Below are positions 35,804 through 46,247 of a stretch of DNA of 64,000 nt, one piece after another (within the stretch, counting starts at the first letter, position 1; the number at the start of each line of letters is the position of its first letter). The DNA lies in contig NZ_JAKCFI010000004.1 of assembly GCF_021412625.1 (NCBI RefSeq), positions 124,001 through 188,000 of the forward strand. Direction: 5' to 3'. A program made the position numbers and the translations under genes. The notes below the pieces were generated by a model. The model was not told the DNA's origin. It made no database searches and worked only from the letters and a program-made list of their open reading frames with translations. Source of the DNA: Myxococcus stipitatus. GTDB taxonomy: Bacteria > Myxococcota > Myxococcia > Myxococcales > Myxococcaceae.

Positions 35804-37228
35804 ATGGTCCGACTCCTCTCGATGCTGTCGCTCTCGCTGCTCCTCGGCGGCTGTTCCACCCTGCGCGGACAGGCCGACGAGCTGGCCCGGAAGGGGCGGT
35901 TCGTGGAGGCCGCCGCCATCTACGACGAGCTCGTCGCCAAGAGCCCCCACGAGAAGGAGCTCGTCGTCGAACGCGACGGCCTGCGGGGCCGGGCGCTCGA
36001 CCAGCTGCTGGGCAACGCGCGAAGGCTGCGGATGGAGGGGCAGGACGAGAAGGCCGAGGACAACCTGCTGGGCTTCCTCGACCGGCGCGTGGCGTGGAAC
36101 TCGAAGCTGAGCGGCGGCCTGGAGAGCTCGCTCCTGGAGGAGATGGGCGGCACCGACCAGCACCTGCAGCGCATCATCTCCGAGCCCGCGTCGCGGGGCC
36201 TGGCGCTGACGGCGGAGGCGGCGCTCGTGCGCAAGCGCCCGCTGCTCGCGCACGGGGAGATGGTCCACATCCGCGCTCGCATGGAGGACGCGGTGCTCCA
36301 GAGCGGCAGGGACACCTGCGAGCGGCTCAAGGGCGTGTCGTCCGAGACCGGCTCGCACTGGCGCGAGCTGGTGGCGCGCTACTGCCACCACTGGGGCGGC
36401 TTCGCGCCCGAGCCGCCCCCCGGCCCGGAGTTGACGCGCGCGCCGGACTTCACGGGCGCCGTCGCCGGCCTGGACTCCGCCCAGCTGGAGCTGCTGCGCG
36501 GCCAGCTCACCCGCGCCTACGAGAAGTCGCCCTGGTTCTCGTCTTCGGCAACCACGGCGCCGGAGCTGTCGCTCGCGGGCAGCTTCAGCACCCGGCGCGA
36601 CAGCCACACCGTGGAGCTGACCGCCCCCTACTACGAGAAGGTCCCCTACACCGACCACGAGGACCGCACGGAGACCATCGAGGAGCCGTACGAAGTGGAG
36701 GAGGAGTACACGGACAAGGACGGCAACAAGAAGACGCGCAAGGTGACGCATGTGCGCAAGTACACACGCACCTTCACCGTGCCTGTGACGCGCTACAGGG
36801 ATGTGGCTCGCACCTTCGAATACCGCGCGCTGCGTCGCTCCGTGGACTACCAGCTGACGTTGTCCTCCTCCGGGGTGTTGGACAGCCGACGCGGGCCACT
36901 CTCGACGGTGGTCCAGGGGCACTATTCGGAATCCGGCTACGAGCACGACGTGCGCTTCGACCCCGGTGACGTCCGCCCCCAGCGCGCCGTCTTCTCCGCG
37001 CCGGACGACTGGGTCGCCCAGCGCGTGCAGGCCATGGCCGCCACCTTCACCCAGCAGCTCGTCGAGCACTGGCAGCAGTCGTACTGCGAGCCGTCAATCC
37101 TCTCCCTGGACGCCGCCGCAAGATGTGCCCGCGCGGGGACCGAACTCCCTACTCCTGCATACCGTGTCCTCTCTGAAATCCTCGGGGACGACGCGGCGCG
37201 TGTGCCATCACTTTTCGTGGCGCGCTGA
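35804..37228 (+). CDS. Uncharacterised lipoprotein, 474 aa
   Basis: A lipoprotein signal peptide ends in LLLGGC with Cys17. Residues about 20-100 are TPR-like helices (ADELARKGRFVEAAAIYDEL), residues about 105-250 are mixed, and residues 265-345 hold a highly charged Tyr/Glu/Thr/Lys/Arg stretch (TAPYYEKVPYTDHEDRTETI) before a beta-rich end. Two Cys close to residues 435-450 could form a disulfide. I do not recognise a family; similar proteins occur in the Myxococcales. It follows the GCS2-like gene by 108 bp, so it probably has its own promoter. Confidence 0.72.
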   Translation: MVRLLSMLSLSLLLGGCSTLRGQADELARKGRFVEAAAIYDELVAKSPHEKELVVERDGLRGRALDQLLGNARRLRMEGQDEKAEDNLLGFLDRRVAWNSKLSGGLESSLLEEMGGTDQHLQRIISEPASRGLALTAEAALVRKRPLLAHGEMVHIRARMEDAVLQSGRDTCERLKGVSSETGSHWRELVARYCHHWGGFAPEPPPGPELTRAPDFTGAVAGLDSAQLELLRGQLTRAYEKSPWFSSSATTAPELSLAGSFSTRRDSHTVELTAPYYEKVPYTDHEDRTETIEEPYEVEEEYTDKDGNKKTRKVTHVRKYTRTFTVPVTRYRDVARTFEYRALRRSVDYQLTLSSSGVLDSRRGPLSTVVQGHYSESGYEHDVRFDPGDVRPQRAVFSAPDDWVAQRVQAMAATFTQQLVEHWQQSYCEPSILSLDAAARCARAGTELPTPAYRVLSEILGDDAARVPSLFVAR

Positions 37229-37377
37229 CGCGCCGCGCGTCACACGTCTGCTACTCGGCGGGGTCAAACGAGACCATGTGGATTGTTCCGGACTTCTGGC
37301 GTGAAATACCCCTGAGTGCGGGTCAGACCCGGCTGTCAGGATTCGTACTTGGCAGTTCATTTCACGCAGAGGACCGT

Positions 37378-38190
37378 ATGCATCCGAATGGAGCCCGAAG
37401 CTTCGCCCGACGTCGAACCCTCGTGATGTGGATGGCTTCCTCCCTGGCGCTGGCCGCGTGCGGTGGCGAGGCGCTGGACGCTTCCGAGGAGCTGGCCGCG
37501 GGGACGGTGGTTCAGCAGGTGATTGTTCCGGACGACGGGGAGAGCGCGTCGTCGGACCGCCGCATCATCGTCTACCTGACCGGTGACCAGTCGTTGTACG
37601 CGGTGAGTGGAGGACGGACGACGTTGGTGGCCAAGCGCAGCGGCGCGCCGTCGCTCGCTCCGAATGGCCGCGAGGTCGTCTACGCGAAGCTGCCCGACTC
37701 GTGGCGGGTCGGCGACGCGGTGAGGGACACCGAGCTGCACGTCTACAACGTGAAGAACGGCAAGGACGAGAAGCTGACGTCCGGCCACGACGACACGGAC
37801 CCCACGTGGACGCCGGACGGCAAGCACGTGCTGTTCCGCTCCCAGCGCCGCACGGGCCTGGCGTCGTTCTGGAAGGTGAAGGCCAACGGCAAGCACCTGG
37901 AGCAGGTGACCAACGCGAAGTGCGCGGCGCCGACGGACCTGTCCTACGTGCCCGCGTCCCTCGAGGGCAGCCCCGTGCAGTGGGCCCCGGCGGACCGTCG
38001 CATCATCGTCTACATCACGTCACAGCCGAACGACAGCGACGTGCGCGTCATCGAGTTCGACAAGGGCTACGACGTGGCGTCCGCCTACAGCCTGGGCAAG
38101 GGCTTCGCGCCCCAGTGGACCGGCGAGGGCACGCTCGTCTTCAAGCGCAACGTGAAGGGCGTCGTGGTCGACGTCGAGGTGAGCCTGTAG
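37378..38190 (+). CDS. TolB-like beta-propeller lipoprotein
   Basis: 270 aa. The signal sequence ends LAAC (Cys27 or so), a lipobox. From about residue 50 the sequence carries repeated beta strands typical of WD40-like PD40/TolB propellers: SLAPNGREVVYAKLPDS, then HDDTDPTWTPDGKHVLFRS and RTGLASFWKVKANGKH, ending FAPQWTGEGTLVFKRN. Such proteins sit in the periplasm or outer membrane and bind peptides, proteins or sugars. The ATG at 37378 is 26 bp after the start of an A/T-richer patch; earlier in-frame starts have no export signal. It stands alone, 150 bp after the previous gene. Confidence 0.83.
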   Translation: MHPNGARSFARRRTLVMWMASSLALAACGGEALDASEELAAGTVVQQVIVPDDGESASSDRRIIVYLTGDQSLYAVSGGRTTLVAKRSGAPSLAPNGREVVYAKLPDSWRVGDAVRDTELHVYNVKNGKDEKLTSGHDDTDPTWTPDGKHVLFRSQRRTGLASFWKVKANGKHLEQVTNAKCAAPTDLSYVPASLEGSPVQWAPADRRIIVYITSQPNDSDVRVIEFDKGYDVASAYSLGKGFAPQWTGEGTLVFKRNVKGVVVDVEVSL

Positions 38191-38382
38191 TCGACGGCGC
38201 GCGGCGCGGGGGTTCGTCACGCGCGGCGCGAAGGCAGTGACGGCCGCGAACGGCCGGCGTGGGTGACGCAGTCGATGTCCAGGTGAAGCAAGGCCGCAGG
38301 CGGGCCGGCGCGGAGGTAGCGGAGCGCGGGCGCCCGAGGAGAGGGGCAGTGGAGGCCCTCTCTCGCCGCGGCGGGCCTTCAC

Positions 38383-38404
38383 GGCCCCGTGACGCGGGGC
38401 CTTT
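38383..38404. terminator. Hairpin between the convergent TolB-like and response-regulator genes
   Basis: GGCCCCG (38383-38389), loop TGACG, CGGGGCC (38395-38401), then TTT (38402-38404): a 7-bp stem in the 218-bp gap between two convergent genes. A second imperfect stem lies just before it (AGAGGG near 38336, CCCTCT near 38356). Probably serves as terminator for the rightward gene, with the leftward one also facing it. Confidence 0.55.
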
Positions 38405-38408
38405 CGTC

Positions 38409-39185
38409 TCAGCCCTCTTCCTCCGACACGCGGCGCAGGCCGAGCATCCGCCGCAGCTCGCGCGCGGACTGGCGGCTGACCTCCACGGCGTGGCCCCGGT
38501 GCGTCCGGGCCAGGTAGCCGCCCGTCTCCAGCGGCTCCAGCCGCGCGACGTGGGCGAGGTTGAGCAGCGCCCGGCGGTGGACGCGGTGGAAGCGCTCCGC
38601 GGGCAGCTTGTCCGCCAGCTCGTTGAGGGTGAAGTCGGTGAGGTAGTCGCCCTGCGCGGTGAACACCGTCACCAGCTCGTCGTCCAGCGCGGCGTGGGAA
38701 ATCGTCTCCGGGTCCACCAGGACGATGCCCTGGCGCGTGGGGATGGGCAGGCGCGCCAGGGCGCGCGAGGCCGCGGGCGCGCCGGGCTTCTCCGCGTCCT
38801 GGGCGCGGGGCTCCGCCTCCGCCAGCCGCGCGCGCGCCCGTTCGAGGGCCTTCTGCAGGCGCGCGGGCTCCACGGGCTTGAGGACGTAGTCCACCGCGCC
38901 GTGCTCGAAGGCGTCCACCGCGTGCTCGGCGTGGGCGGTGCAGAGCACCACGCGGGGGCGGCCCTCGGGCATGAGGGCCAGCGCGTCCAGGCCGGTGAGG
39001 CCCGGCATGTGGATGTCCAGGAGCACCACGTCCACGCCGCCCTCGCGCACGCGGGCGAGCACGCCGTCGCCGTCGGCGGCCTCGCCGCACACCTCCACGT
39101 CCGGCAGGGCGGCCAACAGGCGCGCCAGGCGCTTGCGGGCGATGAGCTCGTCGTCGGCGATGAGGACACGCAGGGGCGCACTCAC
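38409..39185 (-). CDS. LytTR-family response regulator
   Basis: 258 aa, GTG start overlapping the stop of the sensor gene (GTGA). The receiver domain (about 1-115) has VLIADDELIARKRL, the phosphoacceptor Asp in VVLLDIHMPGLTG, and the Lys in VLKPV. A linker with Ala/Glu-rich residues (115-150) leads to a LytTR DNA-binding domain (about 155-250), with TAQGDYLTDFTLNELADKL and RVHRRALLNLAHVARLE. Proteins of this type bind direct repeats in promoters. Partner of the kinase directly upstream, together an AlgR/LytR-type two-component system; targets are unknown. Confidence 0.93.
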   Translation of the reverse strand: MSAPLRVLIADDELIARKRLARLLAALPDVEVCGEAADGDGVLARVREGGVDVVLLDIHMPGLTGLDALALMPEGRPRVVLCTAHAEHAVDAFEHGAVDYVLKPVEPARLQKALERARARLAEAEPRAQDAEKPGAPAASRALARLPIPTRQGIVLVDPETISHAALDDELVTVFTAQGDYLTDFTLNELADKLPAERFHRVHRRALLNLAHVARLEPLETGGYLARTHRGHAVEVSRQSARELRRMLGLRRVSEEEG

Positions 39186-40243
39186 GTGAGGACTCCGGGG
39201 TGGGGGCCCGAGCGGGGCAGGGTGACGGTGACGCGGGTGCGGCCCTCCGCGCTGGTGAGGGCCAGCCGGGCCCGGTCTCCATAGGCGAGCGCCAGGCGGC
39301 GCTCCACGGTGGGCAGTCCGGCGCTGCCCTCGCGGGGGCCCTTCGATTCGCCGGGGTTCTCCAGGGCCACCTCCACCTCCGCGTCGCGCGCCAGCACGCG
39401 CAGGGCCAGCGGTCCCCGGTGGCCGGCGGCGGGGCCGTGCTTCACCGCGTTCTCCGCCAGGGGCAGCAGCACCAGCGGCGGGACGGGCAGGTCGGTGGCG
39501 CGCGACTCCGCGGGAATGTCCAGCGTGAGCTGGAACAGCTCCGGGTCGCGCAGCAGGTGCAGGTCGAAGAGGGTGCGCATCAGCTCCAGCTCCTGCGACA
39601 GGGGCCAGCTCGCCTTGCGCACGCCGGCGAGCACCGTGCGCAGCATGGTGGACAGCCGCAGCACGGCGGCCTCCGCCACGGCGCCGTCCTCGCGGCACCA
39701 CTCGGCGATGGCGTTGAGGGTGTTGAAGAGGAAGTGCGGGTCCAGGTGGCTGCGCAGGGCGAGCAGCTGCGCCTGCTCCGCCTCCAGGGCGAACCGCGCC
39801 GCGCGCGCCCGCTCGCGGGCCAGCGTCTCCTCGAAGCCGATGTCCCGCCCCAGCCCCCAGCCGCCCACCAGGAACAGCGCGTTGCACACCACGAGGTTGG
39901 TGGGCTGGGTGAGGAAGGTGGGGCCCAGGCCCAACAGCTTCGGCAGCACGAAGCCGGACATGAGCACCACGCCGCTGCCCACCGTGCCGTAGAGCAGCAC
40001 GCGCACCCCGCCGTGGCTCAGGTCCAGGCCCTCCGGGAAGAGCACGCGGTAGGAGACGGGCGCCACGCCCGCGGCGAGCAGGCACATCAGCACGCCCAGG
40101 TGCGGGGCAAGCGGCTCGTCGCTGAAGCGCGTCTGCGCGGCGACGAGGGGCGCGGACACCAGGAGGATGGGCAACAGCCTCCGGGGCTCCGCGAGGGCCC
40201 GCAGCGTGGCGCGGACGATGGACCCTTCCGGCTGCTCCGACAT
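39182..40243 (-). CDS. LytS/YehU-type sensor histidine kinase
   Basis: 353 aa from the ATG at 40243. The N-terminus has about five to six membrane helices (RRLLPILLVSAPLVAAQTRF through NLVVCNALFLVGGWGLG), then a coiled coil and the His_kinase domain: the phosphorylatable His in LRSHLDPHFLFNTLNAI, and the ATP-binding N box LLPLAENAVKHG followed by GxGLxxVxxRL-like SAGLPTVERRLAL. This is the short cytosolic layout of LytS/YehU-type kinases, which pair with LytTR regulators such as the coupled downstream gene. The signal is unknown; no periplasmic domain of any size is present. The start at 40243 was chosen because the residues before it are low-complexity. Confidence 0.9.
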   Translation of the reverse strand: MSEQPEGSIVRATLRALAEPRRLLPILLVSAPLVAAQTRFSDEPLAPHLGVLMCLLAAGVAPVSYRVLFPEGLDLSHGGVRVLLYGTVGSGVVLMSGFVLPKLLGLGPTFLTQPTNLVVCNALFLVGGWGLGRDIGFEETLARERARAARFALEAEQAQLLALRSHLDPHFLFNTLNAIAEWCREDGAVAEAAVLRLSTMLRTVLAGVRKASWPLSQELELMRTLFDLHLLRDPELFQLTLDIPAESRATDLPVPPLVLLPLAENAVKHGPAAGHRGPLALRVLARDAEVEVALENPGESKGPREGSAGLPTVERRLALAYGDRARLALTSAEGRTRVTVTLPRSGPHPGVLT

Positions 40244-40274
40244 GTTCGGGGCGCAGCCTACACCGGCGGCCCGC

Positions 40275-40397
40275 TCAGCGCGCGGGAGGCTCCGCTTCCT
40301 CCACCTCGAGGACGTCGAGCGCGATGCTGCCGACGAGGACGAGGGGGAAGAGGAGGATGGCGCAGAGGATGAGCCAGGGGGTGGGGAGGGTGAGCAT
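40275..40397 (-). CDS. Small single-helix membrane peptide, 40 aa
   Basis: ATG at 40397 preceded by AGGAG six bases away. The 40-residue product (MLTLPTPWLILCAILLFPLV start, then a short acidic tail EVEEAEPPAR) is one hydrophobic helix with a charged C-terminus, so it is expected in the inner membrane. It ends 31 bp before the sensor kinase on the same strand, and its position suggests it belongs to that operon. Small membrane peptides often adjust kinases of this kind, which is an inference. It is too short to match a named family. Confidence 0.6.
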   Translation of the reverse strand: MLTLPTPWLILCAILLFPLVLVGSIALDVLEVEEAEPPAR

Positions 40398-40504
40398 CGC
40401 GGGCTCCTGGGGCCTGGAATCATGCCCACCCACCCTGACGCGCCCCCAGGCCCCTCGCTGACCCGACCGGGCGGACGGTCGTCCACCCGACGTCAGCGGT
40501 CGCT

Positions 40505-41941
<1,437 letters not shown>

Positions 41942-41993
41942 TCAACGTGCTGTGTTTTGCCAAGGGCAGCCATTCGGCGCGTTAATGATGTAC

Positions 41994-42683
41994 ATGCGCT
42001 ACGTCATCACTGGAGCCAGCCGAGGCATTGGGTTCGAATTCGTCCAACAGCTTCTCCTGCGCGGCGATGTGGTCGACGCGGGAGTGCGTTCCGAGGAGGG
42101 CCTGCGGCGATTGCAGCCGCTGATACGTGACTTCGGAGGCCGGCTGCGCGCGCGCGTGCTGGACGTCGCGGACGAGGCCAGCGTGAGGACCTTCGCGGAG
42201 GTCGTGGACGAGCGGCCGGTGGACGTGCTCATCAACAACGCGGGCGTCCCCGGCCTGTGGTGCTCGCTGACGGACGTCGACTACGCGGACGTGGTGCGCA
42301 CCTTCGCCGTCAACGCGCTGGGGCCGCTGCGTGTCACCACCGCGCTGCTGCCCGCGCTGCTGCGCGGCTCGGCGCGCAAGGTGGCGTACGTCACCTCGCG
42401 CATGGGCTCGCTGAGCGCCAACGAGGAGGGCGGCGCGTACGCCTACCGCATGTCCAAGGTCGCGCTGAACATGGGCGTGCGCAACCTGTCCCGGGACCTG
42501 CGCGGCCAGGGCATCGTCTCCGTGCTCCTGCACCCCGGCTGGGTGAAGACGGACATGGGCGGGCCGGACGCGCCGCTGCCACCGAGCGACTCGGTGCGCG
42601 GGATGCTCCAGATCATCGACGAGCTGCGCTTCGAGCACAGTGGCCGCTTCTTCGACTACCAGGGCCAGGAGGTGCCCTGGTAG
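41994..42683 (+). CDS. csgA: C-factor CsgA, short-chain dehydrogenase family
   Basis: 229 aa if translation starts at the third Met (41994); with that start the catalytic residues fall at S135, Y151 and K155, the numbering of M. xanthus CsgA. The nucleotide-binding TGASRGIG motif is complete at the N-terminus, NNAG is at about 81-84, and the YxxxK pair lies in AYAYRMSK. CsgA is a cell-surface SDR protein; in M. xanthus the protease PopC cuts it to the p17 C-signal that directs fruiting-body aggregation and sporulation, and CsgA has also been reported to act as a phospholipase. The ending HSGRFFDYQGQEVPW is nearly the M. xanthus one. Convergent with pdxH; divergent from hemG. Confidence 0.92.
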   Translation: MRYVITGASRGIGFEFVQQLLLRGDVVDAGVRSEEGLRRLQPLIRDFGGRLRARVLDVADEASVRTFAEVVDERPVDVLINNAGVPGLWCSLTDVDYADVVRTFAVNALGPLRVTTALLPALLRGSARKVAYVTSRMGSLSANEEGGAYAYRMSKVALNMGVRNLSRDLRGQGIVSVLLHPGWVKTDMGGPDAPLPPSDSVRGMLQIIDELRFEHSGRFFDYQGQEVPW

Positions 42684-42700
42684 GCGACGGAAGCCTCCGG

Positions 42701-43297
42701 CTACGGGTAGAGCATCTGCGTGCGCCAGCCGTCGCCGTCGCGCAGGTACACGTGGCGCTCGTGCAGCCGGCTGGGGCGGGCGTGCCAGAACTCGATGCGG
42801 TCCGGCACCACGCGGAAGCCGGACCAGTGCGGCGGCCGGGGCACCTGGCCTCCGGCGTAGCGCCGCTCCACCTCGTCCACGCGCGCCTCCAGCGCCTCGC
42901 GCGACGGCAGGGGCTGGCTCTGGAGGCTGGCCCACGCGCCCACCTGGCTGCCCCGGGCGCGGGACTGGAAGTACGCGTCCGCCTCCGCGTCGTCCACCTG
43001 CTGGACGCGCCCCTCCACCCGGACCTGGGTGTCGAGCGGCTGCCAGTAGAAGCACAGCGCGGCGAAGGGATGCGACACGAGCTCGTGGCCCTTGCGACTG
43101 TCGTGGTTGGTGAAGAACACGAACCCGCGGGAGTCGAAGTCCTTGAGCAACACCACGCGCGCGCTGGGACGTCCGTCCGCGCCCACGCTGGCGACCACCA
43201 TGGCGTTGGGGTCGACCGGGATGGCCTGCTTCGCCCGCTCGAAGACCTCGGCGAAGCGCTGGAAGGGGTCGGGAGGTATCAACACGCCGCGCAACAT
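42701..43297 (-). CDS. pdxH: Pyridoxamine 5'-phosphate oxidase (PdxH; FprA homologue)
   Basis: 198 aa from the ATG at 43297; an earlier ATG at 43354 is in frame but would leave only 9 bp to the divergent glgA start. FMN enzyme that oxidises pyridoxine or pyridoxamine 5'-phosphate to PLP. It has the FMN-binding [22 protein letters not shown], the [19 protein letters not shown] motif, [14 protein letters not shown], and the C-terminal substrate motif [16 protein letters not shown]. In M. xanthus the homologous gene, fprA, lies next to csgA in the same convergent arrangement, which supports both calls. Not known to be part of development itself. Confidence 0.93.
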   Translation of the reverse strand: MLRGVLIPPDPFQRFAEVFERAKQAIPVDPNAMVVASVGADGRPSARVVLLKDFDSRGFVFFTNHDSRKGHELVSHPFAALCFYWQPLDTQVRVEGRVQQVDDAEADAYFQSRARGSQVGAWASLQSQPLPSREALEARVDEVERRYAGGQVPRPPHWSGFRVVPDRIEFWHARPSRLHERHVYLRDGDGWRTQMLYP

Positions 43298-43363
43298 ACG
43301 GGACGGGTGGACGCCGCGCACGTTCGCGGTTGACTCGCTGGGCGCAAACGTCATGGTTGCCCC

Positions 43364-44797
43364 ATGAAGATTCTCTTCATCTCCTCGGAGGTGGCTCCGT
43401 TCTCGAAGACGGGGGGGCTGGGGGACGTGGCGGGCGCGCTGCCGGCGGCGCTCGCCGCGCTCGGCCACGACGTCAAGGTCGTCACCCCGCGCTACCGCGA
43501 CGTGAAGGAGGCGCGGCGGCTGTCGCCCACGGGACACTCGCTCCAGCTGCGCTTCCCCTTCGGCGAGCAGCAAGGCCCCATCCTGTCCGCCCGCCTGTCG
43601 GAGCGGCTGGAGGTGCTCTTCCTGGAGAACGCCGCGTTCTACGGCGACCGGCACGGGCTGTACGGGGACGCGTTCGGCGAGTTCGGCGACAACGCGCGCC
43701 GCTTCGCGTACCTCTCCGTGGGCGCGCTCCAGGCGGCGCAGCGGCTGGGCTTCGTCCCGGACATCGTCCACGCCAACGACTGGCAGACGGGCCTGGTCCC
43801 CGTGGCGCTGCGCCGGGGCTTCCAGGCCACCGCGCTGGCGCGGGCGAAGAGCGTCTTCACCATCCACAACCTCGCCTACCAGGGGCTCTTCTCCAAGCAC
43901 GTCATGGAGGACCTCGGGCTGCCGTGGGAGTTGTTCACCGCCGACGGCGGGCTGGAGTTCCACGACACCGTGAACCTGCTCAAGGGCGGGCTCGTCTTCG
44001 CGGACGCGCTCACCACGGTGTCACCCACGTACGCGCGTGAAATCCAGACGCCGGAGCAGGGCTATGGACTGGACGGCCTCTTGCGCCACCGCGCCCACCG
44101 GCTCACGGGCATCCTCAACGGCATCGACACCCACGAATGGAACCCCGTCACCGACCCGTACCTGCCGGCGCGCTACAGCGCCCGGGAGCTGGACGGCAAG
44201 GACCGGTGCAAGCGCGAGCTGCTCGCGCGCTTCGGCCTGCCGTGGAGCGACGCGCCGGTGTTCGGCATCGTCAGCCGGCTGGCCTGGCAGAAGGGCGTGG
44301 ACCTGCTGCTGGAGGCGCTGCCCGTGGCGCTCCAGGCCGACCTGCGCTTCGTCGCCGTGGGCAGCGGCGAGGCGCCCCTCGAGGACGGCCTGCGCGCCCT
44401 CCAGGCCCGCTTCCCCCAGCAGGTCGCCATCCACCTGGGCTTCGACACGGCCCTGTCTCACCTCGTGGAGGCCGGGTCGGACTTCTTCCTCATGCCCAGC
44501 CGCTACGAGCCGTGCGGCCTCAACCAGATGTACTCCCTGCGCTACGGGACGGTCCCGGTGGTGCGCGCCACCGGGGGGCTCGTGGACACCGTGGAGGGGG
44601 GGCTGGGTGGCAACGGCATCCTCTTCGAGGCCTTCCACAAGGCGGCCCTCGTGGCGGCCTTCCGCCGGGCGCTCGCCCTGTACGCGGATCCCCCCAGGCT
44701 CACGGAGTTCCGGCGCCGGGGCATGGACAAGGACTTCTCCTGGGACGCCTCGGCCAGCCGATACGTCGCCCTGTACCAATCCCTCGTCTCCGGATGA
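43364..44797 (+). CDS. glgA: Glycogen synthase GlgA (GT5)
   Basis: 477 aa, normal length. Transfers glucose from ADP-glucose to the non-reducing end of glycogen. The N-terminal KTGGLGDV motif that binds ADP-glucose is at about 15-22; [22 protein letters not shown] and the C-terminal GT-B motif [18 protein letters not shown], with the catalytic Glu, are intact. The start follows CCCC and has no strong ribosome site. Glycogen is a carbon store used in sporulation by myxobacteria, so the csgA neighbourhood is suggestive only. A divergent pdxH lies 66 bp away. Confidence 0.96.
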   Translation: MKILFISSEVAPFSKTGGLGDVAGALPAALAALGHDVKVVTPRYRDVKEARRLSPTGHSLQLRFPFGEQQGPILSARLSERLEVLFLENAAFYGDRHGLYGDAFGEFGDNARRFAYLSVGALQAAQRLGFVPDIVHANDWQTGLVPVALRRGFQATALARAKSVFTIHNLAYQGLFSKHVMEDLGLPWELFTADGGLEFHDTVNLLKGGLVFADALTTVSPTYAREIQTPEQGYGLDGLLRHRAHRLTGILNGIDTHEWNPVTDPYLPARYSARELDGKDRCKRELLARFGLPWSDAPVFGIVSRLAWQKGVDLLLEALPVALQADLRFVAVGSGEAPLEDGLRALQARFPQQVAIHLGFDTALSHLVEAGSDFFLMPSRYEPCGLNQMYSLRYGTVPVVRATGGLVDTVEGGLGGNGILFEAFHKAALVAAFRRALALYADPPRLTEFRRRGMDKDFSWDASASRYVALYQSLVSG

Positions 44798-44837
44798 ATA
44801 AATGGGTGCCGCCGGAAAATCGCAGTAGGATTGTGTC

Positions 44838-45755
44838 GTGGCGGATGCTCCGGACCTGGGTGGTTATGAGGTAGTCGGCCGGTTGGCTGTGGGCGGCATG
44901 GCGGAGGTGTACCAGGCGAGAGCCCGGGCCACCACGCAGCGCTCTCCCGGTGAGCCGGATGAAGTCGTCATCAAGCGGTTGCACCCGTCGTTCCGCAACG
45001 ACACCGCCTACGTGAAGGCGTTCGTCGACGAGGCGAAGCTGACGGTGCGGTTGCGGCACACGCACATCGTCCGGACGTTCCGCCTGTTCAAGGCGGGGCC
45101 GGACTACCTCATGGTGCAGGAGCTCGTGAGTGGCCGGACGCTGGGCTACATGCAGGAGCTGCTGCTCAAGGCCGGCGCGGCGATGCCGCCCGAGTCCGCG
45201 TGCTACATCGCCTGGTGCCTGCTCAAGGCGCTCGACTACATCCACCGGGCGAAGGTGGGGGAGAACGGCGCCACCATCGTCCACCGCGACGTCAACCCGG
45301 CCAACGTGCTGCTGGGCATCAACGGCGACGTGAAGCTGACGGACTTCGGCGTGGCGGAGGTGGAGGGGCTGATGCGGGGCGACTCCGGCGCGCTGCGCGG
45401 CACGCTGCCGTACATGAGCCCGGAGCAGGTGCTGGGGCAGGCGGTGGACGCGCGCACGGACCTGTTCGCGGTGGGCGTCATCCTCTGGGAGCTGTTCGCC
45501 AGCCGCAGGCTGCATGTCGGGGAGAGCGAGGCGGACCTGATGCACCAGGTGCGCGACGCGCGCGTGCCGCTGTTGTCCTCGCTGGTGCCGGAGCTGCCGG
45601 ACTACGCGGTGCAGGTGGTGCGCAAGGCGCTCTTCGCGGACCGGGTGCGTCGCTTCCAGTCCGCGGCGGAGTTCATCAAGGCGCTGGAGGCGCTGGCCCG
45701 TCGCGCGGGCTGGCCCCTCACGGTGGAGGCGCTCCAGCCCCTGCTGGGGGGCTGA
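44838..45755 (+). CDS. Ser/Thr protein kinase, myxobacterial type
   Basis: 305 aa, GTG start with AGGA seven bases upstream. The whole protein is a Hanks-type kinase domain: glycine-rich loop GRLAVGGMAEVYQA, the ATP-binding Lys in VVIKRL, the catalytic HRDVNPANVLLG, DFGVAEVEG and the SPEQ segment in place of APE. The usual Lys of HRDLKPxN is Asn here, a variant common in myxobacterial kinases, which should reduce or alter catalysis only modestly if at all. There is no transmembrane segment, so it is cytosolic. The stop overlaps the start of a lipoprotein gene (TGATG), so both are translationally coupled; the substrate is unknown. Confidence 0.93.
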   Translation: MADAPDLGGYEVVGRLAVGGMAEVYQARARATTQRSPGEPDEVVIKRLHPSFRNDTAYVKAFVDEAKLTVRLRHTHIVRTFRLFKAGPDYLMVQELVSGRTLGYMQELLLKAGAAMPPESACYIAWCLLKALDYIHRAKVGENGATIVHRDVNPANVLLGINGDVKLTDFGVAEVEGLMRGDSGALRGTLPYMSPEQVLGQAVDARTDLFAVGVILWELFASRRLHVGESEADLMHQVRDARVPLLSSLVPELPDYAVQVVRKALFADRVRRFQSAAEFIKALEALARRAGWPLTVEALQPLLGG

Positions 45756-46237
45756 TGGGCGCGGCGCGGCGGGCCCTGCTGGCGTTGCTCGCCTGGGCGC
45801 TCGTGTCCGGGTGCCTGGGCGCGGTGCCCCTCAAGCCGCGCGCCTACGACGAGGCGGTGCGCGTGGAGGCGCTGGCCTTGGACTTCCGGCCGGACGGCTC
45901 CGGCGTGCTCGACCTGGACCTGGAGGTGACGAACCCGTCGTCGGACGCGGCGTCGCTCACCTCGGTGGACTTCGAGCTGTGGGTGGAGGGCCGGCGCGTG
46001 GCCACGGGCGCGCAGCTGGTGGACGCGGCGCTGCCTCCGTCGGGGCGCGCGCCGCTGCGCGTGTTGTTCCCGCTGGCGGCCGGGCGCGGGGTGGCCGTCA
46101 CGGAGGACCGGCCGCTGGAGGTGCGCGTGCGCGGGGGCGTGGTGCTGCGCTTCGGCGGGACGGAGCGGCGGGCCCCGTTCCGCGTCCAGGGCTCGCGCAA
46201 GCTGTCGTTCGTCCCGCCCGGGCGCGTGGAGGACTGA
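45755..46237 (+). CDS. LEA14-like lipoprotein coupled to the Ser/Thr kinase
   Basis: 160 aa with a signal peptide ending LVSGC. The body (VEALALDFRPDGSGVLDLDL; TNPSSDAASLTSVDFELWVE) matches the LEA14/WHy fold, an immunoglobulin-like beta domain recognised by N-P and short strands, known from desiccation-related proteins but of uncertain function in bacteria. It should be an outer-membrane or inner-membrane lipoprotein. The start overlaps the kinase stop codon, which is unusual for genes in different compartments and suggests regulation of an envelope or stress function. Confidence 0.8.
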   Translation: MGAARRALLALLAWALVSGCLGAVPLKPRAYDEAVRVEALALDFRPDGSGVLDLDLEVTNPSSDAASLTSVDFELWVEGRRVATGAQLVDAALPPSGRAPLRVLFPLAAGRGVAVTEDRPLEVRVRGGVVLRFGGTERRAPFRVQGSRKLSFVPPGRVED

Positions 46238-46247
46238 CGCGCGGCGC

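Noticed and set aside
43297..43354. Longer pdxH starting at 43354
   Set aside because: It would leave 9 bp to the divergent glgA start and adds residues without similarity to the family; the 43297 start fits better, though not proven.
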